Source of the DNA: Pythium myriotylum
Lineage: Eukaryota > Oomycota > Peronosporomycetes > Pythiales > Pythiaceae
NCBI GenBank assembly: GCA_023091665.1
Contig: JALJCQ010000013.1
Location: forward strand, 434,001 to 498,000
Length of the DNA: 64,000 nucleotides
Direction: 5' to 3'
The notes beneath the pieces were generated by a model. It had not been told where the DNA came from and did not search any database. It saw only the letters and a list, made by a program, of their open reading frames with translations. Shown in pieces: positions 51,869 to 60,372 of this stretch. Within the stretch, counting starts at the first letter, position 1; each line of letters begins with the position of its first letter. A program made the translations under genes and the position numbers.

Positions 51869-52897
51869 CTTAAACGATCGACTTGGGTGAGCTTGTAGTT
51901 TGTAGTCGATTCCAAAATGGGAAGTTGTTTGATCACGTGCACTTGAGATCTAATCAGCTTAATTAAAGTAGTCGAAGTCACCTACCATCAAAGGCCCAGA
52001 TGGCTGCGCAGAGGTGGGTAGGGCAGTTTACTGTTTGGGTGAGATATGGTGACGGAGGATGAATAAAGACCTGACGCGTCACACTCGTAGACAGTCTGCA
52101 TTTCCAAAAGATCAGCTGGACACTACGATTAGTACAACGAGTAACAGCTTCGTTCAGTGCTTTCACCACCAGACAGGTTAGAAGTGTACTGATTTGAGCA
52201 TAAACTTGGAAGGTGCAAGCCCAAGGTCGGGAATCATCAGCCTTGAAGAGGTTGTGGTTCGGACCACCTGGACGGGGCCGTTGCACCTGGAAAGAAACCC
52301 ACCAGTGGCAAAAGAAAGTCCTCATGTCTTCCACATACCATAGTGTGGCATTGGGAAGTTTCCCATGGACCATGAGCGACTCGGCCACTTGATTGTGAGG
52401 CAATTGCGGACGATCGTCTGCTGAGAAGAGCCCCTATCGGATACGTTTGGGCAGAACAGCTTTTTTTATCGCCGCCTTCATTTCGCACTTTTTTTGTATC
52501 AGTCGTGGTTGAAGTGGATAATGTGCGAGTTCGTTAAATCTTCACCGTGTTTTCATCAGCCTCACATCCCCTCCTCCAGTATTCCTTGCTCGTTATCGTT
52601 GGGTACAACGCATTGATCATGGTCCAAACTTGTATCTACACACTATCAATATCACCAGCATTTACTCCAAGTATATTTGTCTAGCTCACTGGCAACTAGA
52701 GAACACCAGGCTAATGATGTCGATCTGGGGCCCAGATCGATATCATCAGCATGGTGTTCTCATAATTTGATCAGTGCCACCCAGAATCTGGGCGCCTTCG
52801 ATTAAACTAGGAGCTTTCAAGTGCGATGAATTTTTCGGTTTTGTTTGCAACTTCACACGGTAGCAAGAGGACGCGTCTCAATTATTCATCGAAGGCG
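51869..52897. other. intergenic region without a recognised gene
   Basis: About 1 kb. Short frames only; contains a foldback repeat at 52699-52761 described separately. Confidence 0.4.
52699..52761. repeat. foldback repeat
   Basis: Outer 9 bp arms GAGAACACC and GGTGTTCTC are exact. Inner arms around TGATGTCGATCTGGG and CCCAGATCGATATCA match with few differences. Total about 63 bp; would form a long hairpin. Confidence 0.85.
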
Positions 52898-53908
52898 TTA
52901 GGCCAGATCTCCGAAGTTGAAAGACTCTTTCACAGGTTTCTTCTCGTCGGTGGAACGTGCACTTGTCTGACTGGTCGAACTGTTTCTCGAGCTCTGTTTA
53001 GCGTTATAGCCAATGTCAATCGGTATCAACTCGTCACGAGCTGGAGATGGCGAAAGGTTCTTCTTGACGCGTTCATTCGGGACTGGCTCACGTTCGCATC
53101 CTGGGGGCAACTTGTATCCGATAACAGTTGGAGCCAACTCCGGACAATTGGTCCGCTTCTTCTTTGCGGCCAATGACGAGGTGGGAGAAGGGGGAAGCAA
53201 CTCAACTGCCAAGGATGGTTGTGGAGCAGGATTCGGGTCAATAGGAGCAGGTGGAGCAGGCAATGGCCGCGGTGTATTCGTCGAGTTGCCTCCAGGAGTA
53301 CGTGCCGTGAGTGATCGACTGGACCCTGATCCATCTTTAAGCCACAGGCATGTAATATACACCTGCCATGGGTCGCCCGTCATGCCCAACCAATAGAACG
53401 TGAAGCGGTCTGCGCCCTTGCACTTGCTATTGTCAAACGGAATAACGGAGTTGCGTTCCCCGAATTTGCCAGAACAGTTGAGTTCGTAGAAGACTTTAGT
53501 GTTGTCGCACCAAATCTCACAGGGTCCACCGTGGCCTAAGCCTGAGAATTTTATCTTTGGCGGTAGATTCACTCGCTTGGACTCGTCTTTGACAGTATAG
53601 CCACACTCGGTGGTACCTTTTTTGTCAGGAAGCAGCTTCTGTTTGTCCATGATAAGCTCCTTGATGGACTTGTACTTGGACTTCGGGAAAGCGTCGGCGA
53701 ACGCAGCGATATTTCCTGGCTCACCCCACCCATATTTCTGGTTGTCAACTTTGCCGAAGACTGCTGGACCATCGAGCTCGGCACTGAATCCCGTGTCGGC
53801 GTACGTGTCTACCCACACAGCCTCGGGCTCAAGAATATTACCGTGGCCGAGAGCACTTGGGATGGTGACGACGGCTCCGAGCGTAAGAACCACGGACGCT
53901 GGGCGCAT
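52898..53908 (-). CDS. AA17-like lytic polysaccharide monooxygenase 2
   Basis: 336 residues. Signal peptide 1-21 and mature start at His22 (HGNILEPEAVWVDTY); second brace His in GLGHGGPCEIWCDN; axial aromatic in RFTFYWLGMTGDPWQVYI. More diverged from LPMO 1 and 3 than these are from each other. The long C-terminal part (about 200-336) is Ser/Thr/Pro-rich, then carries CPELAPTVIGYKLPPGCERE and, at the very end, ESFNFGDLA; both motifs recur in the LPMO-derived gene 51270-51868. No carbohydrate-binding module recognised. Secreted copper oxidase acting on wall polysaccharide (family inference). Confidence 0.82.
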   Translation of the reverse strand: MRPASVVLTLGAVVTIPSALGHGNILEPEAVWVDTYADTGFSAELDGPAVFGKVDNQKYGWGEPGNIAAFADAFPKSKYKSIKELIMDKQKLLPDKKGTTECGYTVKDESKRVNLPPKIKFSGLGHGGPCEIWCDNTKVFYELNCSGKFGERNSVIPFDNSKCKGADRFTFYWLGMTGDPWQVYITCLWLKDGSGSSRSLTARTPGGNSTNTPRPLPAPPAPIDPNPAPQPSLAVELLPPSPTSSLAAKKKRTNCPELAPTVIGYKLPPGCEREPVPNERVKKNLSPSPARDELIPIDIGYNAKQSSRNSSTSQTSARSTDEKKPVKESFNFGDLA

Positions 53909-54180
53909 AGTCGCTTGGAGGCTGAGGATCCTTCCTTCTCACAGTCGAAATCGGAAATGATCTGTATTTGGTGAAAGGATCTTGGGTGGAGGAGTGCAGG
54001 CATCGTTGATTCAGTCGTCGGGCTTATCTACCATTTGAGACCACATGGTCACGAAGAAGGGAACCACGCCGATCGACGATAACAGCAATGCCATCACTGA
54101 ACTCCCGTTGTGCTTTGTGAGCCACAAATGGGCCTACTGGCTTTCAGTTCTCCAACTTGCTGAGGTCTCAGCTGGGCACA

Positions 54181-54296
54181 CATCACGCAAAGATTAGTAA
54201 ATCGTGCAATATTACTATTTTGGAATAGTAGTATTGCACGATTTACTACTATTGAAAATAGTAGTATTGCACGATTTGCTGATCTTCGCGTGATGT
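54181..54296. repeat. compound foldback repeat
   Basis: Outer arms of about 40 bp (54181-54220 and 54256-54296) begin with CATCACGC and end with GCGTGATG and match with few differences. A further copy of the inner unit (AATCGTGCAATACTACTATT or its complement) sits between them near 54225-54255, so the unit is present three times. AT-rich. Confidence 0.85.
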
Positions 54297-54416
54297 ATTT
54301 TCATGCGATGATGGACCAAATCCCGTAGGGAATCGGTCCATTTATCGTACTGAAGTGATTGGAAGTGAGAGGTTATCATGGGATAAACATTTGAATTAAC
54401 ATCGAAAACGCTACAG

Positions 54417-54475
54417 GACAGTACTTGTCATGAGATAAAAATTATCTCATAACAAGTATTACTGTCTTGTACTGT
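54417..54475. repeat. foldback repeat
   Basis: Arms of about 25 bp around ACTTGTCATGAGATAA and TTATCTCATAACAAGT with small gaps; lies just downstream of the protease gene. Confidence 0.75.
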
Positions 54476-54560
54476 TCGAAGTGATTATCCGGAGCTCTTC
54501 GCGTGCTTTGTGAGATCATAGTTGACACTGGCTCGCGAGTATTAAACAAATGGACATCCT

Positions 54561-56000
54561 TTACAGCGACTTCACATAGGCGACGGCCGCCTGCGCGTCC
54601 ACGCGCACATGGCCGTACTGGTTGTTCGGCCACACGCTGACCGATGTGCCGCCGCACGTGAAGTTAGTCGAGCCTAGCGATCTTGCAGCAGTCTTTGTGA
54701 GGGCGTCTTTGATCTGTTCGAATTTCAGGTTGGGTTTCGCGTGAAGCAACAGAGCGATGACGCCAATCACATGAGGAGTCGCCATGGACGTGCCCGATTC
54801 GATCACGTAGGTCGAGTCGCTGGCAGCACCCGCAGAACGTACGTTTACGCCTGGAGCCGAAATGTCGGGTTTGATTATTCCGGTGACGGCGGGCCCCTTT
54901 GCGCTGGTAGGCGAGAGTAAGTCGTTGACATCAGTCGATCCAACGCCGATGACGTTGGGCAACTCGGCTGGGGACCGGGCTGTCGCGCACTCAGGACCGC
55001 TGTTGCCATTCGCGAATACAGGGATGATACCTGCGGCGCGCCAAGTGTTGGCGACGTCTTGATAATAGGTGTTGCCACGACCTCCGGCCCACGAGTTGTT
55101 GATCACGTGAGGGGCCTTCGAGCAATCTTTGGTAGTCCCGGATGGATTCGTAGGGCATGTCATAAACTCGAAGCAATCCATGAGATCAAGTGCGTAGCAA
55201 CCTCTCCTGCGACAGCCCTTGCAGCCGATCCACTTAGCACCAGGCGCAACACCCAACCCATTCACCCCCGTGATCGAACCCGTCACGTGCGAACCGTGGT
55301 AGCTCCAATCGTAAGGTTTTTCAGCCAAGGCTTCGGGATCGAGCCAGGAAAAACCGTCATTGCGATAACTAGATGCAAGAGCCTCGTGGGTTCCTCGCAC
55401 GCCAGTGTCGATGACACCGACAATGACACCCTGGCCCGTGTTACCAGTCGCCCAGACGGCTCTCGCGTTGATCTTATCGACACCCCACTCGACAGTGGTC
55501 GAGTTATCGGCGGCTGTGGTATCAGCCGTGGGCGAGAGAGCAAGAGGGATCACTTCTTCCTCCGTGATCTCCGCAATCGACGAAAGCGACGCCAGCTTCT
55601 CCACCAACTTAAGCGTCGCGTTCTCCACGTACACTTGGTTCGTAATCCAGAAACTCTTGGTCTTGGTGAAGAGCGTCCCACCACCAGACTCCTTGGCGAG
55701 CAGCGACGACACCTCCTGCTGTGACTTGGCCGCGTGCGTCTGGAGCGACTGGACGAGTGCGGCGATGTGCTGTCCGCGCGTAGCAAAGTCGGCTTCCTTG
55801 ACGGCGTTGATGGGGTTCGCGGTGCCTTCTTTGAGCGTGACGAAGATATTAACGGTGTTTTGTTGTCGGAGGGTACGGTGGACGGCGGGGTGGATGCGTG
55901 GGAGCGTGTTGGAAGCGGCGGCAGCAGCCGTGGAGGCGTCGGTGGTGGCGACGGATGCGGTTGCGAGTGCGGCAAAGGCGAGGATGGTGGCAAGCTTCAT
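54561..56000 (-). CDS. secreted subtilisin-like serine protease (S8)
   Basis: 479 residues. Signal peptide about 1-18, a propeptide to about 165, then an S8 domain with the catalytic triad: Asp198 in VIDTGVRG, His235 in YHGSHVTG, Ser in SGTSMATPH near the C-terminal quarter; oxyanion Asn in VFANGNSGPEC. The His motif has Ser where Thr is usual (HGSHV). A Cys-rich insert GCKGCRRRGCYALDLMDC follows the His region and suggests disulfides, fitting secretion. It ends soon after the domain, without a P-domain or membrane anchor. Probably an extracellular protease made with the neighbouring LPMOs, all on the same strand. Confidence 0.92.
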   Translation of the reverse strand: MKLATILAFAALATASVATTDASTAAAAASNTLPRIHPAVHRTLRQQNTVNIFVTLKEGTANPINAVKEADFATRGQHIAALVQSLQTHAAKSQQEVSSLLAKESGGGTLFTKTKSFWITNQVYVENATLKLVEKLASLSSIAEITEEEVIPLALSPTADTTAADNSTTVEWGVDKINARAVWATGNTGQGVIVGVIDTGVRGTHEALASSYRNDGFSWLDPEALAEKPYDWSYHGSHVTGSITGVNGLGVAPGAKWIGCKGCRRRGCYALDLMDCFEFMTCPTNPSGTTKDCSKAPHVINNSWAGGRGNTYYQDVANTWRAAGIIPVFANGNSGPECATARSPAELPNVIGVGSTDVNDLLSPTSAKGPAVTGIIKPDISAPGVNVRSAGAASDSTYVIESGTSMATPHVIGVIALLLHAKPNLKFEQIKDALTKTAARSLGSTNFTCGGTSVSVWPNNQYGHVRVDAQAAVAYVKSL

Positions 56001-56392
56001 GTCTTGGAGATTCGTGTTGTGGGGGACTTGCTTTTGAGTCGGCGAGTTGGGTAATGCTGTGAGCGTGAAAAGCTACGCACGACCGAAAAACGCTAATGGC
56101 GGTGCCTGAGTAATTTGGCTTAGTCAGCCTCTGTTTCCAGGCGTCATCATGCATCATCGATTACCGACAGTGCTGTAAGTATCTTAGTCTAGTTGAGCCT
56201 GTCGTGTTTCGATCAGTGACCTTCCACTTTGGAATCGGACTTGACCGAAGTTCGTTGACGTCAGTCACGTTCTCAGATGGATGTTGTCCTTTGGTGGGAA
56301 GAAAGACTAAACCAGCTATTGGTGACATGATTGTGTCACAAGACTTCAACACTGTTTGGCGTCTTGTCAATATTACAACCTCTGCTCGGAAA

Positions 56393-56830
56393 CTAGGGAT
56401 TTCGTGCGCGAGCGTACATTTCTCGGAGTAAGTCGTTGCGCGGGGCCTTGTGGTTCCACATTTGTTGGATAATCTTCGTACTGACCCCTGCAGCCGACAA
56501 AGGGACCCACTTGTGTCTCGCTACTGCGTCGAGTCCCATCAGCAGGCCTCTGTACTTGGCTTGATTGTTCGTGGTCGCCTCGTGAGCATAGGATATGGCA
56601 GCCGTGAAAGCAACCTCTGCGTTCACATCGTCCTGAGTCAGCCGGACGATGACAACACCAGCGCCCGAGTTGCCTCTCGACCCTCCGTCAAAGAACAGCA
56701 GATACTGCTCGTTGTGGTTGCCGGTAGGTGCCTTCACAACGGCTACAGGGAAGCTAGCCTCAGCATGTTGCAGGAGTTCGATCGCAGCGTCGGTGTGGGG
56801 CTCGCTGCGCTGTGGAAAGAGTCCAGCCAC
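56393..56830 (-). pseudogene. RNase H domain remnant of a retroelement
   Basis: Carries the first RNase H strand LLFFDGGSRGNSGAGVVIV with the catalytic Asp and the following helix NNQAKYRGLLMGLDAV, where the usual catalytic Glu is Lys. The third strand GDS motif is lost (WVPLSAAGVSTKIIQQM). This is the N-terminal side of the domain; the remnants at 41342 and 20066 keep mainly the C-terminal side. Inactive. Confidence 0.55.
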
Positions 56831-57880
56831 CGTAGGTCTCCGAGCGACGCCATCAGCCTTGTGTCAGTATCGCTATGGCATGTGTAGATATCGTATCGGT
56901 AGTCCCGAGTGGTGCGCCAGAGCCAAACTGTCTGTGGTTCGACTAGTGCATGTTGTCTCCACGCCGCGTAGACAGCCTCGTGGGTAGCAATGGTGTCAAC
57001 AGTTGATCTGGGGACGCAGGAAGGGTGAGTGAAAAGAAAGCTTTCTTGCACTCATCCACAGTCGGTAGGCTCCAGCAATCCGTGTGACCGTTGGAGCCAC
57101 TACAGAATTATTATCCTTCAAGTCGATAAGTGTTCCACCGACGTAACGCAACAGTTCCAACTTTCATCATCAACAACACTGGTCACTACGAACTATGTCA
57201 CGAGGCGCAAGAGCATGAACCGGTCGGCGGGGCGAAGACGAAGGTTCATTTCTCGAATACTCGACCCGTGTCGAGCAAGATGCCCACCATCAACGTATAA
57301 TGACCCACCCATCTGAAGAACATGGCCATACAGATTTATCAGGGGGAACTCTTTGTATCAATGTCAGCTGTAACCTGTAAGGTAATCTTCTAACGCCCTT
57401 TATTCAATATACGCAACAACCAAACCCAGAAAAGCTTATCCACCTCTTGGTGCGGTTGGCCACCATGATCTCGTGTTTCGTTCTCCCTGATACAACACAA
57501 CCTTTCATCATCATTACTACGATCTTGTGGGAGATCAAGAATCGGTGGATAAAAATTGGGGTGTTGCGAAAATGCCAGCTACCACTAGTGGTTTTCAGCC
57601 GAGTCGCCTCATGTCGATAACAAATCTAGTTCCAATACGAAACATGGTTCCGCACATTATGGTCTGATCAAGACAACAATGGAATTTCTCGACGCCTGCT
57701 TCGACACTCGGTTGCGACCGATCGTCTGGAGAGATCGATCGTCACCCATTTATCGACAGCTTTTCCTGCAGATTGGACACGACACTGCGAAGTGGAGTGT
57801 TTGAATCGAACTACAGTATGTTATTCAACCACGCAATTAGCATAACGCTAGTCAGAGTCGACGAGTCCATATTATTGGAT
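56831..57880. other. intergenic region without a recognised gene
   Basis: About 1 kb between a retroelement fragment and LPMO 3; no domain or strong repeat seen. The long plus-strand frame at the LPMO 3 tail is a shadow of the repeat. Confidence 0.4.
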
Positions 57881-58071
57881 TTAGGCGGTGTTGTCTGTGA
57901 TGTTGAGATCGGCAAAGTTGAAGGACTCCCTGACCTCGGGCTCATCTTCGATCGACCGGGCATTCCCTCTCGATTGACCGCCCCAGAAGCCACCGTTGTT
58001 CGCACCGGCGCCTTGCGTGTTGCCCCCACTTCTGTTGCCGTTGTTACCCCCGTTGCTGTTGTTGTTGCCTC

Positions 58072-58117
<46 letters not shown>

Positions 58118-58124
58118 GCCGCCG

Positions 58125-58180
<56 letters not shown>

Positions 58181-59104
58181 GCCGTTGTTACCCCCGTTTT
58201 TGTTGTTGTTGTTGTTTCCTCCATTGTTTCCGTTGTTGTTACCTCCATTGTTGTTGTTGTTGTTACCTCCATTGCTGTTGTTGTTGTTACCTCCATTGCT
58301 GTTGTTGTTACCTCCATTGTTGTTGTTGTTGTTGTTGTTGTTGCCTCCATTGTTGTTGCTGTTGTTGCCGCCGTTGTTGTTGTTGCTGTTTCCTCCGTTG
58401 TTCCCGTTGTTGTTACCTCCATTGTTGTTGTTGTTGTTGCTGCCACTGTTGCTGTTCCCGTTTCCGCCATTGTTTCGCGCTGGGGCCTGCGCGCTTGTGG
58501 AAGAAGAGCCGCCACCACCTGAACCCCCCTTGAGCCACAGACAGTTGATGTACACCTGCCACGGATCGCCCGTCATACCCAACCAGTAAAACGTGAAACG
58601 GTCCGCGCCCTTGCACTTGCTGTTGTCGAACGGAATCGTCACCGGGCCTTTCTCACCAAACTTGGTCTGACAGTCCAGTTCGTACATGACTTTGGTGTTG
58701 TCGCACCAGATCTCGCACGGACCACCGTGACCGATAGCGGAGAACGTGATCTGTGGCGGCAGCTCCACACGCTTTGCGTCATCCTTGATCGTGTTGCCGC
58801 ACTCGAGCGAGGCCTTGGTGTTAGCGAGCGGCTTCTGTTTGTCCATGATGAGCTCCTTGATGGACTTGTACTTGGACTTGGGAAAGGCGTCGGCAAAGGC
58901 CTTAATATTTCCGGCCTGGCCGTAGCCGTACTTTTGGTTGTCGACTTTGCCGAAGACTGCCGGACCATCGAGCTCGGCGGTGAAGCCACTGTCTGCGTAC
59001 GTGCCAACCCAAACAGCCTCAGGCTTGACGATGTTGCCGTGGCCGAGGGCACCAGGCGTTGCGGATAAGGCTCCTAGAGCCACAGTCAGGAAGGCGAGCT
59101 GCAT
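57881..59104 (-). CDS. AA17-like lytic polysaccharide monooxygenase 3 with poly-Asn/Gly tail
   Basis: 407 residues. Signal peptide 1-21; His22 start HGNIVKPEAVWVGTY; second brace His in AIGHGGPCEIWCDN; FTFYWLGMTGDPWQVYI closes the catalytic domain (to about 195). An Asn/Gly low-complexity tail of about 150 residues follows, built from (AAC)n codons with GGN interruptions, and the protein ends EVRESFNFADLNITDNTA, sharing SFNF.DL with LPMO 2. Tail length is likely variable between alleles. The catalytic-domain DNA is almost identical to LPMO 1 over roughly 350-500 bp. A secreted wall-active enzyme; the tail could act as a linker or aggregation-prone region. Confidence 0.82.
58060..58440. repeat. 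coding trinucleotide repeat (GTT/AAC)
   Basis: Nearly uninterrupted GTT on the plus strand, read as AAC (Asn) in the minus-strand LPMO 3 frame, broken by Gly codons (plus-strand GCC and TCC). Keeps frame throughout. Confidence 0.95.
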
Positions 59105-60372
59105 CCTCTTTGCTGGTTGATGTCAAAATCGCGAATAACCCACCGATGAGGAAGGAAGAGCGTAGTAGAAGAATCCAGTCGCGAGTGACCGTATGGATGA
59201 TCAGAAGAGACTTTGATGAGGACGGCTGGTTTTGGGAGACGGGATAGTCTCATAATGTAAAGTCGCACCGCAATGAAGAACCAGTCTTCTCATGGGTGAG
59301 TATTCCTTTGGCGGACGAATCGTGAGTCCACCTTGGTCTCCTCTTGTCAGTGCTTCTGAGGACAATTTCCCACTAGAAGGCTACCAATACACTAATTTAA
59401 GAAATGTCGTAAAGATTTTGTCTCAAGAGAGTCGGCGAGTTCACGGAAACAGACTCCGTTGAGCGATAACGACTGACGAACGAATGCTGAATATGTATAG
59501 ATTGGGAACCTTTCCTATTCCCATGTGTCCGTCGCAAACGAGGTCTCCCACAGTTCATGAGCTCCCGGATGTACATGTTCACTGCAACGAGTTTGCTGGT
59601 AATCACGCCTCTTGTTCTTAGATGTAATTCGGAAGCACGGCCTCTAGTTGTAGGCACTTGGTGCTCTTGGGGGATTCACACAATCTTGCAATGGCTGGAA
59701 GTTCTCTGAATTAACAACACGCAGCGAAATCGTCGTGAAATGCACCCGATCTGTTGCGATGGGGTGAACTACAGACTACACGACTACACTGTAACCTTTC
59801 CTCAGTACTCGGCCATTGCTCACAGAGGCTTCTTACTTCGACAAACCGCACAGACAGCGGGCAGCTCCTAGGTTAGATAAAGCCAAAGTCATTGCTTCTC
59901 ATCAGAACTGATCATATAGACTTCTTTTAGTCATCTAGTCTCGGGTCCAGGATCCCTCTATCAAGGGGCGATTGAATCCAGACAAGAACAATTACAGCAT
60001 TCTCTGCTCTTTATGCGAATGAGCGAAGAATATTTCGCTAAATGCAATTCTGTTTGCCAAGAATCTCGATGGCTGAATTTATTTCGGCTTCTTTCTTCCG
60101 GCGAACAGCCACAGCTACGAATCATCATAAATCGCACCGTCATCCTATGCACTGACATGCGTGACACCCATGTCATGGCGTTTGCACACCGATGAAGGAG
60201 TCCACCCAGAGACCTCTATCCGAAAGCATAACTCGTTGGGAATGAACATCCATAGATTACGTGCCATGGTGCTTAATGACATAACAAAAAGCCTCGAAAG
60301 TCTAAGCGTGGTTGACAGGATTCATCTTAACGTGGCGTATCTCTCTCAGTAATCCCTATTCTCACCACCAGG
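59105..60372. other. intergenic region without a recognised gene
   Basis: About 1.27 kb between two minus-strand genes. Only short frames of unknown origin on both strands; no domain, repeat or transposon end recognised. Confidence 0.4.

Larger units (their letters stand above)
54009..54560. other. intergenic region with clustered hairpins
   Basis: About 550 bp between LPMO 2's upstream side and the protease's 3' end. No gene seen; contains two foldback elements (54181-54296 and 54417-54475). Confidence 0.45.

Noticed and set aside
57773..58589. Long plus-strand frames of nearly pure Val or Leu
   Set aside because: They are the GTT repeat of the LPMO 3 tail read in other frames.
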